Source of the DNA: Auricularia sp. M13
Lineage: Eukaryota > Basidiomycota > Agaricomycetes > Auriculariales > Auriculariaceae
Direction of reading: 5' to 3'
NCBI GenBank assembly: GCA_037042915.1
Contig: CM073194.1
Span: forward strand, 806,001-870,000
DNA: 64,000 bases
Every line of letters starts with the position of its first letter. The first letter of the stretch is position 1. The notes beneath the pieces were generated by a model, which was not told where the DNA came from, searched no databases, and saw only the letters and a program-made list of their open reading frames with translations. Shown in pieces: positions 22,439 through 36,672 of the stretch. The translations under genes and the position numbers were made by a program.

Positions 22439-22666
22439 ACCAACTGGGCCTTCTGTACATTGTTACGACCTTGATTCGTTACGACCTTGATGAAGCGGAA
22501 TTTCCGCGAGTTCAAAATCAGAGAAGATTAACGGGCGCTGTGGCTTATAGGTTATTTCTCTGAATCAGTTCACGCAGATACTTGTCATAAGCTGTTGATA
22601 ACTTCAAGATAAATAACGGAATAGCAACAGTGTAATCGAGAATATTGCAATCATCGGTCAGGTCTC

Positions 22667-24478
22667 TCACCGCTTCCAGTTGAATTCGACGCCAGCAACG
22701 AGGAGATCCAGAACGTTCATTTGGCCGGATTGAGACTCTGCGCAAGAAATAAATATGCGAGTCAAATTCGCGATTATGCTGAGCGACGCACTGGTGAAAG
22801 GGCCCTTCCACACAACGCCATAGTAGCCATTGCCGTCCGTGTCCTTGTCGAGCACGGTCTGGTACTGGAATTCCGTGGGTCAGACTGCGAGCTGCCAGCG
22901 ACCGATGCGTACGTTTATGTTAATGTAGCGCGTCAGGAGCTTGCGAAGCTCGCTGTTACCGGACTCGCGACGTGAGACTTCCGTCAGGGCACGGAGGAAG
23001 ATAGCTGAGAGCAGTGGTGTTGATACCCGAGAACGGTGTGCTGTGAGCAAGACGTACCCTTGAATTGACGACCATCACCGCCCTTGGTCGGGTCGCCCTC
23101 CTGGCCCTCGATAATGTGACCCTCCTTGTCCTGCCATTTCTCGACCTTGGTGAGTGCGTCGATGATAGTCTTGAGCGCCTGATTCTTGTACTTGTCGTCC
23201 TTGGTGACCTTGGACAGAACGACGGAACCTTCGACGAACTTTCCGGTATTGTATGTGAAGACCCAGCCGTTAGCCTCGCAGGTCCACAGGCCTAGGCTAT
23301 CTCCCGGGATGCTCGGTTTCGGGGCCTCCAGGAAGAGCAGCGAAACGATGAATTCATACGCGTTTTTCGCGGCGTCGAGATACTTCTTTTCGCCCGTCGT
23401 CTCAGCGCTTCAATACCGATGAGATATGCCCTTTCATAGTGCTTGGAGAAGACATAGCGAACGCACAGGTACGCTGACAAGGTCTGGAAAAGAGAAGTGG
23501 TGATCACGTTGACGCCCACATCCGTCTTGTCGCTGGACTCCGAGCGCCAGAAAACGCCTGCGAGCAAGTGTCGTAAATCCCCATCTCGCAATAAACAATT
23601 GGTTTGGATCACCTCCAGAAGTGGGCTTTCCGTTGCATTCGGACTTGATTGGATTATTCGGGCGGACAGCGGATTTGCCGTTCTTGGCCTCCTCCGCGGT
23701 GACCTGTCTAAATGCATATTTCTCGGTTCAAAAGAAGGCCAGAATACCACAGCTAAATGCACGCACGACCTGTGGACCCACTCCCAGACGTCTTTGGCGT
23801 ACTGAAGGTATTCCTGATCGCCATAGGAGCGGTACGCGTAGTACGCGGAGGTTCCCCACCACAGCGAGTCATCGTTGTAACCTAGATAGTCGGTCAGCGA
23901 TGCTGGTGTGCGACGTGTTTATGCTTAGAAATAATATGGCGCTCACCATACGGGTCGAAGTTCGGGTTGTGCTTCTTGGCAGCCTGGAGCGCGGCCTTGA
24001 CGAAATCGCGGTTGTTCTTAGTGCTGGCGACGTTGTCCTTGTACGCAAGTGCGCCGAGAGTGGTGCCAGTACTCCATCCGACTGAGAAACGCCTGATTCA
24101 GTGGTACTTCGGACATGAAAGGGGATTCTCACAGTCCAACTTGTCAGCGTTCGTCCACCAATCCTTGCGCAGGTTGTCGATGGCCCGCTGGGCAATGCTG
24201 TTAATCTCATTGTAGTCCTTGTTGATGGTCACATTCTAAGCGAAGTTCAATACAGGAAAAAGTAGGTGGCGGCTCGGAAGACTTGCCGGCCAGGCAGCAG
24301 GGATGGAGTAATCCAGAGCGTCCGAGGCAGGCTCCGGCGCGGGTGGCGCAGGGGTCGGGATTGGATCAGGAACGGGAACGGTGGTCGTACTGATGCTGGT
24401 GCTTGACGAGAGAGTGGCCGTAGTGGTTGCCGTGCTGGCGGTATGGCAAGCACGGGCGACAAGGCGCGGAATATGCAT
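22667..24478 (-). CDS. Glycoside hydrolase family 76 (alpha-1,6-mannanase-like)
   Basis: About nine exons encode roughly 440 residues. Family landmarks: QRAIDNLRKDWWTN, GWSTGTTLGALAYKDN, the catalytic Asp pair in YNDDSLWWGTSAYY, GGVFWRS then VNVITTSLFQTLSAYL, AAKNAYEFIVSLL, the late GWVFTYNTGKFVEG, and GYYGVVWKGPF near the end. GH76 enzymes cut alpha-1,6-mannan chains and, as Dfg5/Dcw1 types in fungi, help attach GPI proteins to the wall. The N-terminus (from ATG 24478) is Thr/Ser/Pro-rich (for example PDPIPTPAPPAPEP) and not a clear signal peptide, so an upstream exon may be missing. Intron 1 appears to be GC-AG (GCAAGT donor at 24287). No C-terminal GPI tail is seen. Confidence 0.85.
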
Positions 24479-25347
24479 ATTTGCAGAGAAAAAAGAACGA
24501 AACAGAAAGAAAGCGGCCTGAAAGGAAGAAAGAAACGATGGGGAAGGAATCAGGAATACTTGCCACTCTCACTCCAAGCGCGTACAAGTAAGGCCGCCGC
24601 CATCGGGCGATCTGGCTGACTGCGGAGATGTGGCAGGAACGTTGCGGATCCCGAGCGGCAAGGAATATGATGTGCCAGATGTGCCGGAGCCAAGGCCAAA
24701 TGCGGGGGATTTGCGTTAGCAACATAATTTAGAGGTATTGAGACTGGAACGTTTCTTGTCGCTAATTCTTGCGTGTCAAAGAGACTGTAAGCAGAATTGG
24801 ATAAAGGTTGTGGATAGCAACCGGCAGCCTTCCAAAGATTCTACAGGGCTTAAACACATCATACGACATGATCATGCACATGTCAGTATGTACTATCTAA
24901 TGAGATTCTACTTGAACGGGGCCGACATCTGGACTTCCGGACGCCGGGTCTCCTATGAACGGGACCGAGGCAGATCCCATCTAAACGGACCGAGAATCTG
25001 GTCTTCAGGCGGTCTGGTGCACAGCTGGTGCACCCTCTAGGTATGATCGAAGCAATGACAGCTTTTACGGATCAATCGTCATGCGTTTTGCATGAGTCCC
25101 GCAACGGATTCACTACCAATGCCCAACATTAAACGTGCTGATATCCGCTACTACCTCACCTATTATTCGGCGCTTTCAAGCTTATACCTACTCTACTCGC
25201 TTCGATTCATCAACAGCTCTCCTGCTCTGGGTATTGGTTAGCTTGGCGCCCGATGGCGCCGGAACGACCAGTGCTGCGCACGACACTATAACACGAGCTC
25301 ATCACAGTGACCTACTTGCGTACCTCCCTCTGCTCTACCCGCAGCAA
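24479..25347. other. Intergenic between divergent genes
   Basis: Contains the upstream region of the GH76 gene and of the F-box-like gene. Around 24915-25030 there is a short G/A-rich stretch with the repeated word CGGGACCGAG/CGGACCGAGA, but no clear element. Confidence 0.4.
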
Positions 25348-26268
25348 ATGGAAGGTAACTCAATCGTTGAACGCGATGTCCAGGCGCCCGCGACGGTCCG
25401 TGCATTGCGCATGCCCGAAATACTCAGCACCATCTACATGTGGATCCACAATGATGCAGAGGGCATGTGGGAGGTGCTAGACGACGACGGAGACGTTGAC
25501 CACCACTACGGCCGCGACGGCGTGCTCATGCGATGCGGGCTCGTCAACAAGCTTTGGTGGGAGGAGGCCATGCGCTATCTCTGGGCCGAGAGCCCGTTCG
25601 AGCAATTCTGGGACTTCATGCAGAACCGCTTCCTGCGCGGTATGAGCTCGCTCGATCCGGGCCATAAGCAGTTCCTCGCCAATTTCGTGGAGACGGCCGT
25701 CATGAACACCGTTGACGAGGCTGACGCGGAAGAATACGATTCGTATCTGCGCGGCAATAACTTTCCCAAACTGCACACCGTAACGTTGTTCGTGGACATC
25801 GGCCTCACTCATGTGCCGCGGGTGGAGAACAACGTAGTCAAGCATCTCGTGATCGACCCGCGCCATGAACTCAACCCCATCATATATGCCCTCAGCGAGG
25901 ACGAAATGGACGTCTTTCTCGACCAGGTCGCGGTGAGCAGACACAAAGTCGGCCAACGTTTGTGATGTTGAAGTCTTCTTCCATCACCCGGCGCAGACAA
26001 TGTTCCCGTACCTCGAAGAAGTGGAGTTCCGCGACACGGCTTTCGCTCATCCCGGTGCTATTGAGCGATTCGCCAAACGGCTCCCGCGCCTTAAATCGAC
26101 AGAACACATAGCTCTATATGTTAGAACGTAGTCGTCTTTGCAGACTTGAAGTTGAGAGGCATATCCCGGGAAGTCGTCCCAGGAGCCGAGCTGGCTCTGA
26201 TTGCAGGGATAAGGCCGGAGGAGCTGCGGAGGGTGTTTATTAGAATGATTGATTGTACTTGCGGATAA
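25348..26268 (+). CDS. F-box-like protein, unknown substrate
   Basis: A frame from ATG 25348 gives MEGNSIVERDVQ, an F-box-like block (RALRMPEILSTIYMWI ... CGLVNKLWWEEAMRYLW), then about 150 residues of acidic, LRR-less sequence. A first intron of about 65 bp begins GTGAGC after FLDQVA (about 25933) and resumes as TMFPYLEEVEFRDTAF. A further junction near 26105-26140 probably leads to the last exon (LKLRGISREVVPGAEL ... RMIDCTCG, TAA at 26266-26268). The pattern of LVNK.W.EEAMRYLW is common in fungal F-box-like families. The gene ends about 40 bp from the stop of the convergent ARG5,6 gene. Confidence 0.6.
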
Positions 26269-26307
26269 TGATACAGAGGCGCCGCGTCCTTGATATCCAG
26301 ATTGCGT

Positions 26308-29273
<2,966 letters not shown>

Positions 29274-30188
29274 GGTGGGCTGGACGAGATAGCGGAAGAT
29301 GTAACGAGCGTCGAAGCTAAGAACGGTCGCGGCCTGCTGGCGACGTCAAAGAGGGGGGTCAAGCGCGCGTGCGGTTTGCTTCCGCTGCTCTTCCCGTCGG
29401 CCGCGTTCCCGATGCGATCGTGGGAAACAATAGTGTCTAAGCATCATTCTCAGGCAAGATATGAAGTAAATACTGCAGGCCATGAGCACGCGGTTATCAC
29501 TCTGAGAATATAATCTGACGGACGTCAACTTGTAGTCAACTTGCAATTGGGATTCGACGCAACCGATAGTGGAAACATCGCTGCTGCGCGTACGGCATCT
29601 TCAGCACTGTCTAAAGCTGTATTAGAGTATACAAAGAATCGTTGGAATAAGAATCAGAGTAATCTGTTACAAAGCGTACCCAGGCTTGTCGTTGCTGCAT
29701 GGTCGCACCGGTTGAAGTCCAGCGGAAAGATGGCGACGGGTCAAGATATGGCAGCAGGGCAGGCTTTTTCTGATCCTAGAGAAAGTAATTTATCCCCGAG
29801 CGCGGTGTGCGATGTATAAAGAGAAAGGCACCGATGCAAAGGGGCCGAACACAATACAGCGGAAGCCGTCGCTGCTGTACCCGACGTTGGCGACTTGAGA
29901 GTTATCGCTGCCACGGTCGCCTACATCCAGTTCACGTTGTGATCAGGAAATCTTACCACTGAAGAACGTGTTTTCAAATGGCGTACCGAAACAGTCATGG
30001 CTGCTGCCGGCTACCATAGCCACCAATGGCAAATGGCGATCGCGGCTGCGTTGCGCTCGACTGCATACACCCGTTGGGTCCCATTGTTCTCTACATTTCC
30101 GGAGACTTCGGGGTGGCATGCTGTCGGCGGGGCCGAGCGCGCAGAACGCATCGGCGATAACGCCGCACAGGACGTGTGCTCGAAGTTT
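29274..30188. other. Intergenic, nothing recognised
   Basis: About 915 bp with short overlapping frames on both strands and no motifs. It includes the promoter of the ARG5,6 gene and the 3' flank of the HAD gene. Confidence 0.45.
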
Positions 30189-31173
30189 TTACCCGTTGCT
30201 GAAAGGGGATATGTACGGCTCTGAGCGTGATTCAAGATCGAGAGCAGTTGCCAGCGCCATGAGGCCTCCGTACGGGTTGTCGACGTCTGTGCCGTCGATG
30301 ACGATGTCGAATTCCACTCGAATCGCCTGGAAGTCCTCGTCAGGATCTTCCCACGGTCGCCTTAAGTATATTGTCCTCATGCCACTCCCTATGCGTCAGC
30401 AGATGACGCATTGCGAGAATGGACACATGGGCTCACAGAGCAGCGGCATGGCGAAGAGAATCAGCATGCGAGCTGACGAGTGCGACCATATCCGGCTTGT
30501 CGTACAGTTCGAGGTTCATAAGCAGCGTGCGCCAGGTCCACGGAGATTCCTGGGAGACAGCTGGGTAAGTGTGGATACCGTGGGGAAAGGATCAGATGCA
30601 TACACGCGGAGTGGTCGCGCAAAGCCTTGCGTGAGGAATGAGGCCAGAAGACCGCTGAATCGTCGCCAAGTCCATTGGAGAGCCGAAACCGAGAGCAACT
30701 GTGAAGAATCTTGCGTTGAGCAGTGGGAGAGCAACGTGCGCGTCGGGCCATGCTATCCATTCAATGTCAGCGCAATGACCCAGCGCGAATTTTGATGATG
30801 AACCTTTGCCAATATTCCAGCTCTTGCAAAGGTGTTCGCGATCTTCAGCGGACCAATTCGTAATCCCGCGGCGCTCAGTGAGCGCATCCAGTGCGATTTT
30901 CACGTAGATTGGAAGCGTCTGCTCATCGTCCTGTGCGCAAAGACGGCTCATAACGGCATATATCTCGCCGTACCAGGTAATGGCAAGGTCGTGGGGCGCG
31001 TACAAGGTGTTGGGCGCTGCCTGGATGGCTGCAACGACCGGCGAGCACCAATCAGTGAGTACGCCGCGAATGTCGAGCACCAGGACGTTGACGTCGTTCA
31101 GAACGAGCTTTGTGCGCTTGCGCGCGAGCGATGCGATGGATGAAGCAGGCGCAGGGTGCTGCAGGGTCGCCAT
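30189..31173 (-). CDS. HAD-like hydrolase (haloacid dehalogenase-like type II)
   Basis: Four exons give about 270 residues. Start is MATLQHPAPASS (31173). The HAD nucleophile motif appears as LVLDIRGVLTDW with DxxG replacing DxD/T, as in many fungal relatives. Next come ERRGITNWSAEDREHLCKSW and, across a 50-bp intron, WNIGKAWPDAHVALPLL, matching the family's W..L.PWPD. motif. Later are LELYDKPDMVALVSSHADSL and LGMRTIYLRRPWEDP, the usual AAH.DL...GMRT.YV.R. The middle motif with conserved Ser/Thr is not obvious (ALGFGSPMDLA). The third intron apparently ends in GAG rather than CAG/TAG. The enzyme would hydrolyse a small organic halide or phosphate; the substrate is unknown. Confidence 0.7.
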
Positions 31174-33000
31174 CGGAATGTGGCTGAATGGGTCACGGGA
31201 AAGATGATGATGTCGGGGTTTGATCCCGCGAGACGCGTCGCGCATGCGTGAATTGCTTCCGGCATCAAAGAATTATCTCATGCGTGTGAACGAGAACTCC
31301 ATCTCAGCAGAAATAGCTAAGACTTATTCTCCACATTGGAGATAGGCAAAATACATCATGTGACTCTCCGAGTCTCACGGCCCAATATCACGACCATCCC
31401 GTATGTCAATCACAGCGGAACGTCACGGAAATCTGCACCTTCAGGTAGAGTCTTATACGTAGGTCTAGCCAAGGGCTAGAGCCTGCACATTCGGGATGGT
31501 TCTTCTGCAGTTGGCGTGGCAGAGAATCGGAACCAGGCATCTGCGATGTTCTTGCAGCGTCGCAGTCATTCTTGTTCCAGACTCGGCATGGTTCCAAAAA
31601 CGAGATGCAGTCGACGTTGAGAATCCTGTGCACATACACTCTTGTCTTTCTATCAGACGGGAGTCTTGGAGGGAAGCTCTCGGCCTCCCTGAAGCCGCGC
31701 TGTCGAGCTTGTCATCTGTAGGCCAAGCTGAAGGGTCCATGTCTATTAAATATGGATTGTGCACACATGCATTGCCATCTGACACAGTGGCACGATCACA
31801 GAACACAGCAGATCCCGCCCAGCCAGCGCCGATTCAAATTCCCTATTGAGAAGAAATGTGACGAAATTCAGTTTACTGATGCCTTCCTCTTCCGTCTCTG
31901 TCTTCCTTTCGTTCGTAGAACTGAGCGCACGTGTGTCCCATTGTGGCCAGACTCCTTACAGGGAACTCGACAACGTCATTTTCCATTCCCACGTCATACT
32001 GGGGAGAGCCACTCAGAAAGGACACTAAACGCCAGATTTCAAGTCAAACCTCAAAGGCAAAGTCTTTCTCATGAACTAGATTCGCATTCGTACGTCTCAT
32101 TAACGCCTTTCTTGTGGGAGGCGCAAATTGGTAGAACGGGAGCATGTGGTGCGTCGGACTGTATCGGAACTGTCGATCAGCATGCCCTAACGCAATCTCA
32201 TAGACTCGAGATCGTCGCGGCCGCATTTTGTAGGTCTCATTCACAGCTCAGAATCCGCCAAGAGTTGGCTGCGACCAGCTCGACACTGATGCTGAGGCGC
32301 CGGGGCCGGCTTCTCGACCACCGCGCCAGGTGGACGGACTCCTTTGTGGACCTGAATGACACCTGCATCGAGCCTTCTCTGGCAGCTGACATGCGATGAT
32401 CTAGCCATTATACGGAGGTTGGACCCCGGAAGCGTGGAAGGACCGGGCAGGATGCCCCCATACGCGAATTCTGGATGTAGCATCAAGTCCGCGGGACGAG
32501 CAAACACCGCGGCAACCTGGCTGTTCCACTGAGTTTCGGCTGAGCCTCTGCATGAAAGGGACTCGGACATATGCTTTTCAGACTTGTTCTAGATGCAGCA
32601 CCACAAGGCAGGAGGCATCTCAGGGCGGTGTTCTAGTCCGCTGGATGGGAATAGGTAGGCTACAGGGCCACCGCCTGAGGTTGATCTGCCAAAGTCAATA
32701 GCAAGCGCGCGCACCCCCGGCCCCGACTCAGAGCTGCGCTATCTGGTTACGGACGAGAATTGCTGATGAATGTGGTCCGCGATGGTAATTTTTTGAACTC
32801 TGTTGTTCAATGAATCCGTTAGATGGAGCAGCACAGTTCATGGGGACTCTTGAACTCAATTAGAAGCCGAGGACTTGAGTTCTCATGCTATACAATGCCA
32901 GCTTATGCAGTCATCCGGGATTTCCCGGCGTTATCAACAGATCCGGTCCAAGCGCGTTTCAAGCCACTCAGAACGTAAACCAGATAAATAAAAACTCTCA
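31174..33000. other. Intergenic, nothing recognised
   Basis: About 1.8 kb without a supported gene. Frames at 31465-31850, 31750-32400 and 32241-32570 lie on opposite strands over one another and contain no recognisable domain or signal peptide. Confidence 0.45.
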
Positions 33001-33236
33001 CAGCTGTTTGCAAAATTGAGAGAAATCTGCAGGTGTGTGTGTTCGGGCTCGTGGATTTGCACTCCAACGAGATGCTCCACTTCACCATACAGATTTTACC
33101 CGCGAATACGGCCTATGCTCTCTAAGTCCGCCCCGCGTGCTAATTTCTATTGCGGCACTGAGAGCGCCGGTGGAGCGCAAATCCACGAGACCGAACACAC
33201 ACAGCTGTGGATTTCGCTCAATTTTGCAAACAGCTG
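33001..33236. mobile_element. Short inverted-repeat (foldback/MITE-like) element
   Basis: Arms of 65 bp at 33001-33065 and 33172-33236 are reverse complements with about five or six differences. Both outer ends read CAGCTGTTTGCAAAATTGAG and the inner part includes GTGTGTGTGTTCGG and CGTGGATTTGC. The spacer is 106 bp. The transcript would form a long hairpin. No clear target duplication was found, so it may be a foldback remnant rather than a complete MITE. Confidence 0.65.
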
Positions 33237-33725
33237 CAAAGCGTTGACGAGGATCTTTTGCGTGCTGTGATGTGTAGTTCGACTTGATCTCATCGACGCT
33301 GTACGCGGCGCTGTCGGCTAACTGGCGCTTATTCATATCTATGCGTGCACCGGCAGAGTGGAGCTGTTTCAGCTTCGGCGGGAGACTTCGCTCGCTTGGC
33401 GCTTCCGCCGTGACTGTACACGCGAGCACCCCGATCGTCGCTGCGTCTCCGGAGTCCAGCCGGGGTCTGCCCTCCGTGCCTCGTAGTTCTACATATGTAC
33501 AAGTGCGAATGGACTTCTCGCGGCGATTGAAGTGCCAGACGGCGCTGTTGTACTTTGACGGGCAGGGTCGCGCTGCCACGAACTGACAAAGGAAGCCATT
33601 TTATCTCGGGTACATACTGACGTGACAAACGGAAATCAACCGCGCGCTGCGTTTAAAAGCGGGCTTCTGGATGGCCCGAAAACGTTGCCCCGGCACTCCC
33701 TCGCAGTCTTCAGGCTTAGATCGTC
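33237..33725. other. Intergenic upstream of the secreted protein gene
   Basis: Promoter and 5' flank of the secreted protein at 33726. A minus-strand frame covers part of it but has no motif. Confidence 0.4.
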
Positions 33726-34219
33726 ATGCGCGCTTTCACCGTCATCGCCGCCGTTCTCGCCGCTGCAGGCGTCGCTGTTGCGCAGTATCCGTCGGGCGCG
33801 CCAGCCCCGTGCACGTACCACTGCCCGTGGACCGACACGGTGTACAACGACCTCATTAGCAGTGAGACGCAGTACGGCGACATCATCTGCACGTACGCAA
33901 ACTCTGCCTTTACTCTTCCGTTCTTGTCCTCATGCTTTCGTGTAGGTACGACGGCTACGGCACCTGCACGTACTCGGAGGTGCGCTCCCATCTTCTCTCC
34001 TCATATTCTCACGATCTGAACTTGCGATAGAGCACCGGCGAGCTCGAGGACGACGAGGACGGCTACAACTGCCCGCCCTACGCCGTCAAGAAGTGCCACT
34101 ACGGCAAGCGCTTCAACATCGTGCAGGAGATCGCCGAGCGCCGCGCCGCAAGGGCCTCCGCGAGCGTGCCCGAGACGGTGCAGAAGCGCGCCAACCTCAA
34201 GAAGAAGCGCGCCGACTGA
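33726..34219 (+). CDS. Small Cys-containing secreted protein
   Basis: Three exons give about 125 residues. The signal peptide is MRAFTVIAAVLAAAGVAVAQ. The mature part begins YPSGAPAPCTYHCPW, continues through intron 1 (about 33893-33946, GTACGC...GTAG) as YDGYGTCTYSE, then through intron 2 as STGELEDDEDGYNCPPYA and KKCHYGKRF. Cys residues are regularly spaced (CTYHC, GTCTY, NCPP, KKCHY). The basic C-terminus (VQKRANLKKKRAD) contains two Lys-Arg pairs that could be Kex2 sites. It is likely extracellular; function unknown. Confidence 0.75.
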
Positions 34220-36672
34220 GTGTCCCTCGCTCCGCAGCGAGCGCGGCCGCCCTCGGCATAGAGAATCCTCTTTCAGGACGTTCCCGCCGTCTGTCTTTTC
34301 GTGTTTAAAACTATTGCGAAGACCGCACCCCCCATAGATTTCGTCGTTGACCCATCGCATCGCGTCCAGTCGCAGCCATATGGACCATCTTGTAGCCGCA
34401 GACATTTTCCCCTCCCCCCCTTTCCCCCTACGCCCTCCCATGTCGCACTCTTGCATGTTCGTACGCTAGGCATGTCCACGTATTCTGCTGGACCACGGTG
34501 GATGGATGCAACCAACTTTTCCGCCATATCGTGTCAGGGTTTGACAGGCAGTGAGAGATGACATGACAGAACGCCTGCAAGCCAGTTGCAGCGTGGCGCA
34601 CAAACTTCAAACATGTTGAACAATGATGTCCGACACGGCACGCCGATCTTCTGGCGCCTCGCCACCAAGCTGATCCCTGAGCGCGTAGATTCCGTGCAAG
34701 GCGATTGCAAGACTGAATACAAGACGTAACGTCGGACGTCCGCGTCGCCAAGAACTGGCTGCGTCGACTGCAAGTCAGTGCGCAACGCGCCCTGTAGATC
34801 GCCGTACACACCCTCTCAGCGCGCGGATACAATACCCATACCTGCGTGCAGCGAGGCGAATGCCGCGTGCAGCAACACGCCAACCCCGCATTTTCGACGC
34901 CACCGGGCTGCATATTGCCGTTTTCCTCGCGCAACGGACACGGCACAGGCGTAATAACCACGTTCGCGAAAGATCCTCCGTTCTCGGGCACGTAACTGAA
35001 ACTGAAACATGAGGATTTGCACAAGCTTGGCAGCTCAGCGGCGTTGCGCGGTTGCAGTACTGACTGTACGAAGGGTGGACAGTACCTGAGCGCTCCTGGA
35101 ATGCCACGGAGGTCCAGAGGATTGCAACTCTGTGATTCGCAGAGAAAGTCTTATCGAGTTTGGTAGGCAATTGAGCCAGGGTCGAGGAGATAACACCGTA
35201 CCGTCGATTCGATTCCGGTCGCATGAGAGAATCCTCGTGAGAAGATGGCTCAGTCGCAAGGCATCCGATCCAGTGCAGAGGAGAGGGGGGAGTTGACATG
35301 AGCCAGATGCGTGTGGACATCGCGCAGAGCAAGGAGACCGTGTGCGCAGGACTCGGCGTCGTCATAAGTTACCCAGGACTGTCAATTGAGGCTGTCGGCG
35401 CATCTGCGTCGTGGATAGGGTCTGGACCCTCTGCCCGATATTCTTCTGGCTCGCGAAAATCGGCGGCACTTGCGTACGTCGCCGCAAGTCTGTCATCGGG
35501 GAACACTGCATTCTACACGCCGAGCAGTCTTCTCCCCAAGCAACGACCCTGAGCCAAGCGCAATGCAGCCGACGCACGCGCGTGAACGTGAAGCGTGTGC
35601 CAGTGTGTGCCCGTCAGAGCGAGATTTGAACAAGCAACCCGACGGCGCATGCGCTACGAGAGCCTCGGTTCATCAAGGACTATCCGATGCTGCGCGCAGA
35701 GAACTGCAGATGCGGTGGGTTATCAGAGTACTGGATCGTCAATGAGAAGGACGCCTGACACCGTGCGTACGTTCTGGGCTGGGCGGGCGTCCACCGCATC
35801 ATTTAGATGACGAGCCCTGGTAATGCAGAACGCCCTGGACCGGCAATTGCAAGGAACCACCCAAGCCCTTGGCAGAGCTGTCTCCGATGCTTCAGGAAAC
35901 AAGGAAGACAGAACGAGATGGCTGCTGGCCGCATGTGCGATGTCGAATGGCGCCACTGAGCAAGGTACAGGCAACCGCGACACCGTGTCATGCCAGACTT
36001 GGCGCATAAGAGTCTGCAGGGACGTCCATTCTGCGTGCGTTTCAAGTCCTACACAGATCTGCATGGTTTCACAACCGGCGCGCCAGCGTGCACCCTGAAC
36101 GAGCGCCAGAGTTGAAGGAAGGACGGACAAAGCGCAGGCGCTAAAAATTGGATTCTAGCCTGAATTGCAAATTCCGCAGGCAGCAACAGCAGCACGGCTG
36201 GCAGTCAAAGACGTAGACACGGTGATGATTATAACGTGGAAGAATGCCACGTGCTTTGCAAGATGAACGCAGCAGGTATGGTAGACCAAGCAGCGTGTTT
36301 TTAGGTACTGGTGCGCTCGTGATGCTGGTAAAGTCGCTCTATAGGGCGAGTTAAGACATGAAACGGAGCTCCGGTTGTGGTGGTCCAAGTCATAGACTAT
36401 CCCGCGAGCGCGCTGAAGGATTATGGCGGGTTGTCAGGGGAGCGACGCGTATTCGAACTCCGAACGGCACTATTCTTTCCCCTTCACGGCGCGGCGCTAG
36501 GAAAGCCTGACTCCGAGTGAGGGTCTACGTATACTGCGGTCTTCCAGGGGTTGGAAACACTGCGCTCACCTGCTATCGGGTCTCCGATGTTTACGACTGC
36601 GCGTAACGACCCTACATACGTGTCCCAACCGGCGTTATCAACTTTCCGTCCAGACACGTCCTACTCTGCACC
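34220..36672. other. Long intergenic stretch, nothing recognised
   Basis: About 2.45 kb. The beginning is the 3' flank of the secreted protein gene. Frames of 60-200 codons exist on both strands around 34430-35370 and 35470-36130, but they mirror each other and none shows a domain, signal peptide or plausible splicing. Degraded mobile DNA is possible but not demonstrable by eye. Confidence 0.4.

Noticed and set aside
34428-35365. Frame of almost 200 codons on the minus strand.
   Set aside because: No motif, overlapped by equally long frames, and no splice context.
36425-36540. GTTCGAA-like stretch checked as a possible tRNA T-arm.
   Set aside because: No matching acceptor and anticodon arms could be drawn.
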